Shown: positions 8,410-17,807 of the stretch, in pieces
Numbering within the stretch: position 1 is the stretch's first letter
Layout: every line of letters begins with the position of its first letter
DNA from: an uncultured Lachnospiraceae bacterium
GTDB taxonomy: Bacteria > Bacillota > Clostridia > Lachnospirales > Lachnospiraceae
Direction of reading: 5' to 3'
Assembly: GCA_947589095.1 (NCBI GenBank)
Contig: CANQBX010000003.1
Span: 1 to 64,000 of the forward strand
Length of the DNA: 64,000 nt
The notes under the pieces: generated by a model
What the model saw: the letters and a program-made list of their open reading frames with translations, nothing else
Database searches by the model: none
Told to the model about the DNA's origin: nothing
Program-made: the position numbers and the translations under genes

Positions 8410-10662
8410 ATGAGCAGGAGAAAAGGCGGTTTTACACTTCCGGGAGAATCCGGCTACGAGGAGCTGACGCTCCGAATGGCGGAGAAATGGGGAGCGGACG
8501 TGATCCGCGACAGCGACGGAACGGTGCTCTCCGAAGATATCATTCATTCCGGATACGGAATTTATTCTACGATCTGTGTGATCCGGGAGCATAACGCCTG
8601 GGCGAGGCGGAATCCGGATAAGCTGCAGCAGACATTCCTCTGCACGGAGCCGGTGGTGGCGGTGCCGGACGCCGGCCTGACCATTCGCCTGATGACGGAT
8701 TTCTTTGAAGAGCAGTTTCGGATCAATGACGGACCGGCAGCCATGAAATACTGGCAGGTCTATGACCGGACCGCGAATGTGCCGGTAGAGCCGCAGGCTG
8801 CGGCGGGAGCGCCCGGAGGGACAGACGCCGGGAAAGAGGCTGCCGCGGACGGCAGCGCGGATGCGCGCAGGGAACGCTGCGGCGAGGAGCCGTTCTGGAC
8901 CTACGACAGGGCCGCAGGTACCGTAACGGTACATAACGCGGTTCCCTGGCACAAGTATACGGTCAGCTTCCTGGCCTACCGGATCTGGGAAGAGATCTCC
9001 ATGTACAACCATACGACCAACAACTGGGACAAGGAGCATCTGATGCAGATCGATCCCCGCTATCCGGAGACGCGGGAGTACCTGCTGGAATGGATGAAGG
9101 AATGGTGTGAGAGCCATCCGGATACAACCGTGGTCCGTTTCACGTCCCTGTTTTACAATTTTGTCTGGATCTGGGGCAGCGACGCGCGGAGGCGCAATCT
9201 GTTCACCGACTGGGGTTCCTATGATTTCACGGTCAGCGACCTGGCGCTTGATGAATTTTCCGCGAAGTACGGCTATTCCATGACGGCGGAGGATTTCGTC
9301 AATCAGAACAAACGCCATGTGACCCATATGCCCGGCGATAGGCGGAAGGCGGACTGGATGGAGTTTATCAATGATTTCGTGATCTCCTTCGGGAAGCAGC
9401 TGGTGGACATCGTTCACGGGTACGGTAAAAAGGCGTATGTGTTCTACGACGACAGCTGGGTGGGGCTGGAGCCCTACAACGGCCGTTTCACCGAATTCGG
9501 CTTCGACGGCCTGATCAAATGCGTTTTCTCGGGCTACGAGGTCCGGCTCTGCGCCGGCGTGGACGTGCCGGTCCATGAGCTGCGGCTGCATCCGTACCTG
9601 TTCCCGGTGGGACTGGGCGGCGCGCCTACATTTATGGAAGGCGGCGACCCAACAAAGGACGCGAAGCTTTACTGGAACCATGTGCGGCGCGCCCTTCTGC
9701 GCAGCCGGATCGACCGGATCGGGCTGGGCGGTTATCTGCATCTGACCCGGGATTTCCCGGACTTCTGCGACTATATTGAGAAGGTGTCCGACGAATTCCG
9801 GATGATCCATGATTTCCATGAGGAAGGGAAGCCGTATACGATCAGGACCAGAGTCGCGGTGCTGCATTACTGGGGCAGCCTTCGTTCCTGGACGCTGTCG
9901 GGACATTTCCACGAGACGTGGCAGCATGACCTGGTCCATATCATTGAAGCGCTGGCCGGCCTTCCGGTGGACGTGTCGTTTATTTCATTCGACGACGTGA
10001 AGAACGGCGCGCTGGACGGTACGGATGTAGTTATCAACGCCGGTTACGCGGGCAGCGCATGGAGCGGCGGCGACGCGTGGAAGGACGACGAGGCGGTGGA
10101 GAGGCTGACCCGCTGGGTCTATGAGGGCGGAACCTTCATCGGAGTAAACGAGCCGTCAGCCGCGGAAGGCTATGATACGTATTTCCGTATGTCCCATGTG
10201 CTGGGCGTAGACGAGGATACCGGCGCGCGGATCTGCCATGGAAGATGGAGCTTTGAGACGGACGACGCGTACGGCGTCGTTCCGGCCGGTGCGGGTCTTG
10301 CGTCTAAGGAAAACCGGTATCTGACGGATGGTGAAACCCGCGTTTTAATGGCGGACGGCGACCGGCCCGTGCTGACGGTCCATGCGTTCGGAAAAGGGAA
10401 GGGGATCTATATGGCTTCCTTCCAGGTAAACGATGAGAACACGAGACTATTGTACCAGCTGATCCGTTTTGCCGGCGGCGAAGGCGTGACCGGACTTTAT
10501 ATGACGGATAATCTCTATACGGAATGCGCGTACTATCCGGGAAGCCGGAAGCTGGTGGTCATCAATAACAGCGGAGAGGCTCAGACCGCCTCGGTGGAGA
10601 CGGAGAAAGGACCGCAGACGGTGAAGCTGGAGCCGTATGAGACAGTATTTGTGAATCTGTGA
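8410..10662 (+). CDS. GH112 galactosyl phosphorylase, probably galactosyl-rhamnose
   Basis: A 750-residue phosphorylase of family GH112. Enzymes in this family cleave beta-galactosides by phosphate to give galactose 1-phosphate: either beta-1,3-galactosyl-N-acetylhexosamine or beta-1,4-galactosyl-L-rhamnose. The N-terminus (GGFTLPGESGYEELTLRMAE, then WGADVIRDSDGT) and the barrel segment YVFYDDSWVGLEPYNGRF are typical. An Ala/Gly/Asp-rich insert of about 35 residues at roughly 135-170 is unusual. The GH105 neighbour points to the rhamnose-specific activity, since rhamnogalacturonan I side chains yield galactosyl-rhamnose; that choice is inference. GGAAGGAG lies upstream of ATG 8410. Cytoplasmic. 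Confidence 0.85.
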   Translation: MSRRKGGFTLPGESGYEELTLRMAEKWGADVIRDSDGTVLSEDIIHSGYGIYSTICVIREHNAWARRNPDKLQQTFLCTEPVVAVPDAGLTIRLMTDFFEEQFRINDGPAAMKYWQVYDRTANVPVEPQAAAGAPGGTDAGKEAAADGSADARRERCGEEPFWTYDRAAGTVTVHNAVPWHKYTVSFLAYRIWEEISMYNHTTNNWDKEHLMQIDPRYPETREYLLEWMKEWCESHPDTTVVRFTSLFYNFVWIWGSDARRRNLFTDWGSYDFTVSDLALDEFSAKYGYSMTAEDFVNQNKRHVTHMPGDRRKADWMEFINDFVISFGKQLVDIVHGYGKKAYVFYDDSWVGLEPYNGRFTEFGFDGLIKCVFSGYEVRLCAGVDVPVHELRLHPYLFPVGLGGAPTFMEGGDPTKDAKLYWNHVRRALLRSRIDRIGLGGYLHLTRDFPDFCDYIEKVSDEFRMIHDFHEEGKPYTIRTRVAVLHYWGSLRSWTLSGHFHETWQHDLVHIIEALAGLPVDVSFISFDDVKNGALDGTDVVINAGYAGSAWSGGDAWKDDEAVERLTRWVYEGGTFIGVNEPSAAEGYDTYFRMSHVLGVDEDTGARICHGRWSFETDDAYGVVPAGAGLASKENRYLTDGETRVLMADGDRPVLTVHAFGKGKGIYMASFQVNDENTRLLYQLIRFAGGEGVTGLYMTDNLYTECAYYPGSRKLVVINNSGEAQTASVETEKGPQTVKLEPYETVFVNL

Positions 10663-10690
10663 GATTACATATACAGGAGGTAACCAGGAT

Positions 10691-11509
10691 ATGAAGCTGA
10701 GAAGCGTTTACATCTGCTTCCCCGGCGGGAAGCATAAGGTTCTGACCATGAGTTACGACGACGGGCGGGAGTATGACCGGCAGCTGGTGGATATTTTCAA
10801 CCGCAGCGGCATTAAAGGGACGTTCCATTTAAATTCCGGCCTTGCCGGTACGCCCCATCCCGGCGGCGAAGGGCGTATCCCTTTAAAGGATATCGCAAAG
10901 GTGTATGAAGGGCATGAGGTGTCCTGCCATACGGTATTCCATCCGACGATCGCCCGCAGTCCCATTGAACAGGTAGCGCTGCAGGTCCTGGAAGACCGCA
11001 GGGTGCTTGAGGAGGCGGTGGGGTATCCGGTCCGGGGCCTGTCCTATCCCAACGGTTCTTATTCGAAGGAGATCGTGGAGCTTCTGCCGAAGCTGGGCAT
11101 CGAGTACAGCCGCGTGGTAGGCGATACCCATGATTTCGGTATACCGGAGAACTATCTGCTTTGGAAAGCCACCTGCCATCATAACCATAACCTTCTGGAG
11201 GACGGAAAGCGCTTCCTGGATCTGCATAAGACCCAGTATCTCTATATGATGTATGTCTGGGGCCACAGCTACGAATTCCCCCAGCAGAACAACTGGGATC
11301 TGATAGAAGAATTCTGCCGGATGGCCGGCGGCCGGGAGGATATCTGGTATGCCACCAACATCCAGATCGTGGACTACATGAAGGCCGCGAAGGCGCTTCA
11401 GTTCACCATCGACGCCGACAAGGTGTACAATCCCAGCTTCCGGAGCGTGTGGATCAAGGTGGACGGAGAGATCGTGGAGGTACCGGGCGGAGCGCTTATA
11501 AGTCTCTGA
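10691..11509 (+). CDS. Polysaccharide deacetylase-like protein (CE4 fold)
   Basis: A 272-residue NodB-type deacetylase without a signal peptide. The metal/catalytic motif 1 is TMSYDDG (residues ~19-25) and the HxxxH motif 2 is present as CHTVFHP. Further family features are GTFHLNSG and RGLSYPNGSY. Such proteins remove N- or O-acetyl groups from sugars. Downstream of GH105 and GH112 by 28 bp with its own AGGAGG, so it is the third operon gene and may deacetylate imported oligosaccharides; this role is inferred from context. The transcript end is not obvious before the next promoter at 11583. Confidence 0.8.
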   Translation: MKLRSVYICFPGGKHKVLTMSYDDGREYDRQLVDIFNRSGIKGTFHLNSGLAGTPHPGGEGRIPLKDIAKVYEGHEVSCHTVFHPTIARSPIEQVALQVLEDRRVLEEAVGYPVRGLSYPNGSYSKEIVELLPKLGIEYSRVVGDTHDFGIPENYLLWKATCHHNHNLLEDGKRFLDLHKTQYLYMMYVWGHSYEFPQQNNWDLIEEFCRMAGGREDIWYATNIQIVDYMKAAKALQFTIDADKVYNPSFRSVWIKVDGEIVEVPGGALISL

Positions 11510-11582
11510 AAACACATGCCCGCGCGCAGAAGGATACCGACGGCTTATTCATAAAGAAACTGTTAAATATACCGCGCGATTC

Positions 11583-11612
11583 TTGACAATAAAACATGAA
11601 TCAGACTAAAAT
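11583..11612 (+). promoter_or_regulatory. Promoter of the ABC exporter operon
   Basis: TTGACA (11583-11588), 18-bp spacer, TAAAAT (11607-11612), 66 bp before the start of the ATPase gene. Confidence 0.6.
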
Positions 11613-11678
11613 AATAGTACTTGCGGCAGGCGGCTGAAATAATGGGATCTGTGCGAAGAATACGCTGGCGGTGATATT

Positions 11679-12380
11679 TTGAGCTATATATCATTTGAGA
11701 ATGTTAAGAAAATATATCAGATGGGCGAGGTGACCATCAACGCGGTAGACGGCGTGGATTTCGTCATCGAAAAGGGCGAGTTTGCCGTGATCGTGGGCCC
11801 TTCCGGCGCCGGTAAGACTACGGTTCTGAATATGCTGGGAGGCATGGACGCCTGTTCCGGCGGCACGATCGTCGTGGACGGCGCGAAGGTCAGCGGCTAT
11901 AACGCCCGGCAGCTGACCGCTTACCGGCGGCATGACATCGGATTCGTGTTCCAGTTCTATAATCTTGTCCAGAACCTGACGGCCCTGGAGAATGTGGAAC
12001 TGGCGGCGCAGATCTGCGACGATCCGCTGGACGCGAAGACCGTGCTGGAGCATGTGGGCCTGGGGGACCGGCTGGGTAATTTCCCGGCGCAGCTGTCCGG
12101 CGGCGAGCAGCAGAGGGTGGCCATTGCCAGGGCGCTGGCGAAGAATCCCAAGCTTTTGCTGTGCGACGAACCGACAGGAGCGCTGGATTATGTGACCGGC
12201 AAGGCGATATTAAAGCTTCTGCAGGATACCTGCCGGCAGGGAGGGATGACCGTGGTAGTCATTACCCATAACACGGCGATCACGCCCATGGCGGACCGGG
12301 TGATCCATGTGAAGAACGGCAGGGTAGCCGCTATCGAGCAGAATGACCATCCGACCCCGGTGGAGGAGATCGAATGGTAG
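11679..12380 (+). CDS. ABC transporter ATPase, LolD/MacB type
   Basis: 233 residues with all ABC ATPase motifs: Walker [11 protein letters not shown]-loop in FVFQFYN, signature [15 protein letters not shown], Walker [13 protein letters not shown] and H-loop VITHN. It belongs to the LolD/MacB/FtsE-like group that works with FtsX-type permeases, transmitting force rather than pumping through a classical pore. TTG at 11679 is used as start (GGCGGTGAT upstream), since it gives the normal family N-terminus [12 protein letters not shown]. The end overlaps the permease start by 7 bp, indicating translational coupling. Confidence 0.9.
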   Translation: MSYISFENVKKIYQMGEVTINAVDGVDFVIEKGEFAVIVGPSGAGKTTVLNMLGGMDACSGGTIVVDGAKVSGYNARQLTAYRRHDIGFVFQFYNLVQNLTALENVELAAQICDDPLDAKTVLEHVGLGDRLGNFPAQLSGGEQQRVAIARALAKNPKLLLCDEPTGALDYVTGKAILKLLQDTCRQGGMTVVVITHNTAITPMADRVIHVKNGRVAAIEQNDHPTPVEEIEW

Positions 12381-15300
12381 GCGGAAGAAGGCGGAAGTTC
12401 CTGCGCAGGAACCGCCTTACGACGGATGCTTTTCGAGAGATCAGGAACACGTTCAGCCGTTATCTGTCCATTTTGGTATTATCCGCGCTGGCGGTGGCGT
12501 TTCTGGCGGGCCTTCGGACCACGGCGCCGGATATGCAGTATACCGCCGATATGTATTATGACCGTACGAACCTGATGGACGGTTATGTGATCTCGACGCT
12601 GGGACTGACGGACGAGGATCTGGAGGTGCTGGCGGCTTCGGACGGCGTCGGGAAGGTGGAAGGCATCTGGTCTGTGGACGCGATCGCCCAGGATGCCATT
12701 GTCAGCGTCCGATCCATGCCCGAAGAGCTGAATCGGCTGGAAGTCAGGGAGGGAAGGCTGCCGCAGGCGGCGGATGAGTGCGTCACGGAGCGGCTGCTGC
12801 TGATCGAACTGGGGCTTCATCTGGGCGACCGGATGAATCTGGTTCTGGATGAGGCCAATGAAGGCGATCTGGAACATTTATCTTATACGATCGTGGGCAT
12901 CGTGGACAGCCCGCTCTATGTGGGGACCGACCGGGGGACATCCTCTCTGGGCGGCGGTTCCGTCGATGGGTTCTTATATGTCCCGAAAGAGAATTTCCAT
13001 TATGATTATTATACCATGGCGTATTTTACCGGCGATGGCTTAAGCGCGCTGGACAGCTATGGGGATGCGTACGATGAGCGGCTGGACGCGCTTCTGGACA
13101 GTCTGGACGGACTGGCGGACGAGCGGGCCCGGCTTCGCTACGCGTCTGTCACAGGCGACGCGCAGAAGGAGATCGACGACGCGCAGGCGGAACTGGATGA
13201 TGCACGCCGGGAGCTTGCGGATGCCCGCGAGGACGCGGATAAGGAGCTGTCGGACGCGGAGCAGGAGCTTGCGGACGCCCGGCAGGAGCTGGACGACGGA
13301 TGGAAGGATTACCGCGAAGGCCAGGATACCTACGACACCGAGATTCGGGATGCGGAGGCGGAGCTGGCCGACGCGCATCGGGAACTTATGGACGCGGAGG
13401 CGGAGCTGGCCGACGGAAAACAGGAGTACGCAAACGGCCTGCAGGAGTATCAGAATGCCCTTGCCGAGTACGAGGATGGAGTGAAGGAGTATGAGGACGG
13501 CAAGAAGGAGTATGAGGACGGCCTGAAGAAATACGAGGACGGCCAAAGGGCATATGAGGAAGGAAATGCGGCTCTGGCCGACGGCGCGGCCGCTTATGAT
13601 TCCGGGCTGCGGGAGTATGAAGCCGGGAAAAGCCGGTATGAGCAGGGTTTGGCAGCGTATAATGAAAATGTGGCGCAGCTGGAAGCCGGTCAGGCGCAGT
13701 GGGAGGCCGGGAAAGCGGATTATGAGGCTGGACTGGCACAGCTGGACGCGGCGCAGAAGCAGCTTGACAATGAACGGGAGAAGCTGAATGGATTCAGTCG
13801 GCAGATTGAAGGAGTCCAGAAGCAGCTGGACGCGGCGATGGATCAGTACAATGCCGGACTTGCTATGCTGAGTCAGATGGATAAGGACAGTGAAGCTTAC
13901 CGTGCGCTGAAGGCGGAGTTGGATGCGGAGGCTGCGGAATTGGCTACTGCCTCTACAGCGCTGGGTGCGCAGCGTACTCAGCTGGAGCAGGGCAAAGCGC
14001 AGCTGGAGCAGCAGCAGGCCGCACTGGATGCGGGACTTGCTTCCGCCGCCGAGGCCAGGAAGTTTCTTGACGATACCGAAACCACGCTTAAAGCCGGTTA
14101 TTCTCTTCTTCCCGCGGCTCAGGCCGAGTTGCAGACCGCTGAGAACGAGTTACGCTCCGCCCAGTCCCAGCTCAGCTCTGCCCAGTCCGAGCTCAGTTCC
14201 GCCCGCTCCCAGATGGCGGAGGCGAAGAAGGAGCTGGACGACGCAAAGAAGGAGCTGGACGACGGCAGGACGGAGCTTCAGGATGCGGAGCAGGAACTGG
14301 CCGATGGTCAAACGGAACTGGACGACGCCTGGAAGGAACTGGAGGACGCCCGCATCGAGATCGAGGACGGCGAACGGGAGCTTGCCGACGGCTGGGATGC
14401 GTATAACGACGGCGTGGCGGAGCTTGCGGACGCCCGCGCTGACGGACAGAAGGAGCTGGACGACGCGCTTAAGGAACTGAACGACGGCGAGAAGGAATAC
14501 GCCGACGGTCTGGTTGAATACGAGGACGGAAAGAAGGAAGCCGACGAGAAGATCGCCGACGCCCAGAAAAAGCTGGACGACGCCCAGGCCGAACTGGACG
14601 ACGCCAGGGCGGAGCTTGCCGATGTGAAGGAATGCGAATGGTATGTTCTCGGACGCAACACCAACGCCGGTTTCGAAGGATACGGGCAGGATTCGGAGCG
14701 CATCGGCAATCTGGCAAACATTTTCCCGGTGATCTTCTTCCTGGTGGCGGCCCTGGCCTGCCTGACCACGATGACCAGAATGGTGGAAGAGCAGCGGACG
14801 CAGATCGGCGCGTTAAAGGCGCTGGGATTCTCGCGGCTGTCCATTTCGAAGAAATACATCGGCTACGCCCTTTCGGCCAGCCTGATCGGAGGCGTGCTCG
14901 GCCTGGCGCTGGGCTGCACGCTGATCCCGGGCGTCATCGCCAACGCGTTTAATATCATGTACAATATTCCCGCTCTGCGGTTCAAGAATCAGATGGCGAC
15001 CTATGTGCTGTCCGTTCTGGCTGCCGTGCTGTGCACTACCGGCGCCGGACTTTGGGCCTGCCTGTCCACGCTGGTGGATACTCCGGCCAACCTGATGCGC
15101 CCCCGCGCCCCCAAGCCGGGCAAGCGGGTCTTCCTGGAATACATCCGTCCCCTGTGGAGCCGGCTTTCCTTTACATGGAAGGTGACCATGCGCAATCTGT
15201 TCCGCTATAAGAGACGTTTCTGGATGACGGTGATCGGGATCGGCGGCTGTACGGCTCTGATTGTTACCGGCTTCGGCCTGCATGATTCCATTTTCGCCAT

Positions 15301-16309
15301 TCTGAACAAGCAGTTTGACGAGATCTCCCTCTACGACGCCACCGCCGGGCTGGACGCCGACGCGGAGCCCGAGGAGCTGGCCGGAGTTTCGGCGTACCTG
15401 GAGGACAATGAGAATGTAGAAAGCTACCTGATCTCCAGCCAGTCCATGGCTGAGGCGTCGACGACCGGCCTGGCCTATGACGTGAACCTGTTCGCGATCG
15501 GGAATATGGATGAATTCACGCAGTTTATCGATCTGCGCCACCGTCTGGACGACGGGGAGGTGACGCTGCCTGACGACGGTGTTATCATCAGCGAGAAGCT
15601 GTCGGAACTTCTGGAGGTCCGGACGGGGGATACGATCACTCTGGAGAAGGATGACGAACGCGTTACGGCCGTGGTGTCGGACATTGTGGAAAATTATGTC
15701 CAGCACTATGTCTATCTGTCCTCGGATGTCTATGAAAAGCTGTTTGGGGAGCCGCCGGAAGAGAATGTGGCCCTGATCCGCTATCAGGACGCCGCCGGTC
15801 TGACCCAGTCGGAGCAGGTGTCGGTAGAGCTGATGGCGATGGAAGCCGTAACGTCCTATTCCTACATAGCCACGATCCGCGACAGCTTTACGGACAGTAT
15901 GAACGCCATCGACTACGCGGTCGTCATCATCATCGTGGCGGCTGCGGCCCTGGCTTTCGTAGTTCTCTATAATCTGACCAACATCAATATAACCGAGCGC
16001 ACCCGGGAGCTGGCCACGCTGAAGGTTCTGGGCTTCTATGACCGTGAGACTACGGCCTATGTGTACCGTGAGAATATTTTCCTGACGGTTTTCGGAATCC
16101 TTCTGGGCCTGGTCATGGGAAGATTTCTGCATTCCTGGCTGGTTCTTACCGTAGAGGTCAATCTGGTCATGTTCGGGCGCACAGCGCCGCCATACGCTTA
16201 CGTGCTGGCGGCGGTGCTGACGGTTCTGTTCTCTGTTGTCGTGAATATCGCGGCTCATTTTAAGCTGAAGAAGGTAGATATGGTAGAAAGCCTGAAGACA
16301 GTTGAATGA
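12374..16309 (+). CDS. FtsX-like ABC permease with giant coiled-coil insert
   Basis: A 1311-residue permease paired with the preceding ATPase. A first membrane helix (SILVLSALAVAFLAGL, residues ~34-50) is followed by an extracytoplasmic domain of ~200 residues. About 500 residues (~255-755) are then an Ala/Asp/Glu/Leu/Lys repetitive coiled coil of the type ELADARxELDDG and EYEDGxKEYEDG. Two FtsX permease cores come after it, near residues 775-910 (ALACLTTMTRMVEEQRTQIG) and at the C-terminus (ITERTRELATLKVLGFYDRE). FtsX/MacB permeases of usual size lack such an insert. The coiled coil probably projects through the cell wall; substrate unknown. Confidence 0.88.
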   Translation: MVGGRRRKFLRRNRLTTDAFREIRNTFSRYLSILVLSALAVAFLAGLRTTAPDMQYTADMYYDRTNLMDGYVISTLGLTDEDLEVLAASDGVGKVEGIWSVDAIAQDAIVSVRSMPEELNRLEVREGRLPQAADECVTERLLLIELGLHLGDRMNLVLDEANEGDLEHLSYTIVGIVDSPLYVGTDRGTSSLGGGSVDGFLYVPKENFHYDYYTMAYFTGDGLSALDSYGDAYDERLDALLDSLDGLADERARLRYASVTGDAQKEIDDAQAELDDARRELADAREDADKELSDAEQELADARQELDDGWKDYREGQDTYDTEIRDAEAELADAHRELMDAEAELADGKQEYANGLQEYQNALAEYEDGVKEYEDGKKEYEDGLKKYEDGQRAYEEGNAALADGAAAYDSGLREYEAGKSRYEQGLAAYNENVAQLEAGQAQWEAGKADYEAGLAQLDAAQKQLDNEREKLNGFSRQIEGVQKQLDAAMDQYNAGLAMLSQMDKDSEAYRALKAELDAEAAELATASTALGAQRTQLEQGKAQLEQQQAALDAGLASAAEARKFLDDTETTLKAGYSLLPAAQAELQTAENELRSAQSQLSSAQSELSSARSQMAEAKKELDDAKKELDDGRTELQDAEQELADGQTELDDAWKELEDARIEIEDGERELADGWDAYNDGVAELADARADGQKELDDALKELNDGEKEYADGLVEYEDGKKEADEKIADAQKKLDDAQAELDDARAELADVKECEWYVLGRNTNAGFEGYGQDSERIGNLANIFPVIFFLVAALACLTTMTRMVEEQRTQIGALKALGFSRLSISKKYIGYALSASLIGGVLGLALGCTLIPGVIANAFNIMYNIPALRFKNQMATYVLSVLAAVLCTTGAGLWACLSTLVDTPANLMRPRAPKPGKRVFLEYIRPLWSRLSFTWKVTMRNLFRYKRRFWMTVIGIGGCTALIVTGFGLHDSIFAILNKQFDEISLYDATAGLDADAEPEELAGVSAYLEDNENVESYLISSQSMAEASTTGLAYDVNLFAIGNMDEFTQFIDLRHRLDDGEVTLPDDGVIISEKLSELLEVRTGDTITLEKDDERVTAVVSDIVENYVQHYVYLSSDVYEKLFGEPPEENVALIRYQDAAGLTQSEQVSVELMAMEAVTSYSYIATIRDSFTDSMNAIDYAVVIIIVAAAALAFVVLYNLTNINITERTRELATLKVLGFYDRETTAYVYRENIFLTVFGILLGLVMGRFLHSWLVLTVEVNLVMFGRTAPPYAYVLAAVLTVLFSVVVNIAAHFKLKKVDMVESLKTVE

Positions 16310-16328
16310 TCTGCAGAATGTTTGAACA

Positions 16329-16356
16329 GCCGCAGGCCGAATGACCGGTCTGCGGC
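16329..16356. terminator. Hairpin between convergent genes
   Basis: GCCGCAG (16329-16335) pairs with CTGCGGC (16350-16356), with inner GC pairs. It sits between the permease stop (16309) and the esterase stop (16365). There is no clear T run, so termination strength is uncertain. Confidence 0.4.
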
Positions 16357-16364
16357 TTACACGT

Positions 16365-17162
16365 TCAGTCTTTCGTCAGCCATTCCATCGCCGGCGCAAG
16401 CCAGGTGTTCCAGAAGACCATATCGTGGACGCCCGGCCCTTCGTGATACTCGAAATCGGCGCCCTGCTCCTTAAGGAAATCCCTGAACTGCCGGTTGGGC
16501 GTAAGCAGGAAATCCTCCGTGCCGCAGGCCAGGAAGAATTTCGGCATCCGGTCGCCGGACTTTAAGTGCTTCTTCACCAGTGTCTCCGGATTATTCTCCG
16601 ACTCCAGCAGCTTCTTCGGATCGCCGAACATCAGCTCATAGTATTCGTAGTTGGACATACCGTTGTCGCTTCCGGGCTTCATCTGCGCCACTTCGTGGGT
16701 GATCAGGGCGCTGGAGAGAGCGAAGGACTTGCTGAAGGTATGGTTGAACTGCAGCGCCGTGTGGATGGAGCCGAAGCCGCCCATGGAAAGGCCGCCGATG
16801 GCGGTATCCTCGCGCCGGCCGGACAGCCCGAAGGTCCTGCGGGCGTAATCGACCAGTTCTTTGCCCACATGGGTGGCGTATTTCCGTCCGGTAGCCGGGT
16901 GGTCCAGATAGAAGCTGTTCTCGCCGTTGGGGCAGATCACGGCGATGTTGTAGCGGCCGGACAGTTCCTGAACCGTAGAACCGTAGATCCAGTCCATGCA
17001 GTGGCCTGTGAAGCCGTGCAGCAGGATCAGTGTCTTCGTGGGACGCGCAAAATGCGGGTTCGTCTTCACGGCCTCCGCCGGCATATCGTTGGGAAGGATC
17101 GCGAAGAAATCGGTGGTGCGGGCGAGACATTCAGAGCGGAACGTAAATCTTGCGGTTGCCAT
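16365..17162 (-). CDS. Alpha/beta-hydrolase esterase (EstA / esterase D-like)
   Basis: 265 residues, putative esterase family (tributyrin esterase/S-formylglutathione hydrolase-like fold). The nucleophile elbow is GGLSMGGFGS, the acid is likely Asp in FLACGTEDFLL and the His is in GPGVHDMVFW. The oxyanion region is LILLHGFTGHCMDW. No signal peptide. ATG 17162 is chosen because AGGAGG lies 8 bp upstream and the protein then starts MATARFTF as relatives do; an upstream ATG at 17237 would add 25 unlikely residues. It may deacetylate carbohydrates, but the substrate cannot be told. Confidence 0.82.
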   Translation of the reverse strand: MATARFTFRSECLARTTDFFAILPNDMPAEAVKTNPHFARPTKTLILLHGFTGHCMDWIYGSTVQELSGRYNIAVICPNGENSFYLDHPATGRKYATHVGKELVDYARRTFGLSGRREDTAIGGLSMGGFGSIHTALQFNHTFSKSFALSSALITHEVAQMKPGSDNGMSNYEYYELMFGDPKKLLESENNPETLVKKHLKSGDRMPKFFLACGTEDFLLTPNRQFRDFLKEQGADFEYHEGPGVHDMVFWNTWLAPAMEWLTKD

Positions 17163-17295
17163 AAGCTTGTCCTCCTGGAGTGGGAAATTTGCGTTTCTTT
17201 TGCCATCTATTATACAGTCAGAACGGCTTTCGTGCAAGCGGCTTTATTTCAGCCGGTTCTCTTCGGTTCTTTAACGGCTGTCTGAGAAAAAAAGA

Positions 17296-17324
17296 ATGAC
17301 AGAATCCCCGATGCGTTGTATAAT
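17296..17324 (+). promoter_or_regulatory. Promoter of the metal transporter operon
   Basis: ATGACA (17296-17301), 17-bp spacer, TATAAT (17319-17324), upstream of the gene at 17391. Confidence 0.55.
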
Positions 17325-17390
17325 AGGGAAGACTTGATAGGGAAGACTTGAGAGGAAACAGGCACGGCGGCTTTGCCGCAGGAGGAGACT

Positions 17391-17807
17391 ATGGGCAGAA
17401 CGGAAGCGTATATCGCGGCGCTCGAGGAAGCGCATATGTTTGAGAATTCGGAGCATATGACCCGTTTTAAGGAACTGATGGACTGTTACGCGGAGTATCC
17501 GTTTTTTACGAAGGGACTCTGCAAATGCATGTATCTGTCGGCGTGGGACGAAGAGCATTTCGCCATCATGCTGCAGACGCTGAACGACATGGCCCTGGGC
17601 AAGGAGCAGAATACGGATGATATGCGGTTTCAGGGAGAGCTGCTGGCTGAGGAGCATGTGGACGGGGAATACTATATGTATCATCTGTCCTGCGCGCTTC
17701 TGGACGGACGGCCGTTCCAGCCGCAGGAGTATCGGAATGTGGACGAGCATTACCGGTATATCATAACGCGGGGGCTTGAGGCGGCAGAGGTAATAGATAA
17801 GGTGTGA
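17391..17807 (+). CDS. Conserved hypothetical protein upstream of znu operon
   Basis: 138 residues, soluble, no known motif recognised. It is rich in aromatic and Cys/His residues in the centre (YPFFTKGLCKCMYLSAWDEE), and near the end has GEYYMYHLSCALLDGRPF. ATG 17391 is preceded by GGAGGA; another ATG at 17373 lacks a site. The stop overlaps the start of the zinc-binding lipoprotein gene (GTGTGA), so it is translationally coupled to the metal transporter and may serve it, but no function can be named. Confidence 0.65.
   Translation: MGRTEAYIAALEEAHMFENSEHMTRFKELMDCYAEYPFFTKGLCKCMYLSAWDEEHFAIMLQTLNDMALGKEQNTDDMRFQGELLAEEHVDGEYYMYHLSCALLDGRPFQPQEYRNVDEHYRYIITRGLEAAEVIDKV

Noticed and set aside
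8389..9939. Long minus-strand open frame opposite the GH112 gene
   Set aside because: It mirrors GC-rich codons of the phosphorylase gene, has no family similarity and no ribosome-binding site.
14813..16258. 481-codon minus-strand frame opposite the FtsX permease
   Set aside because: His/Arg/Gln-rich composition typical of antisense translation of a real gene; no start signal.
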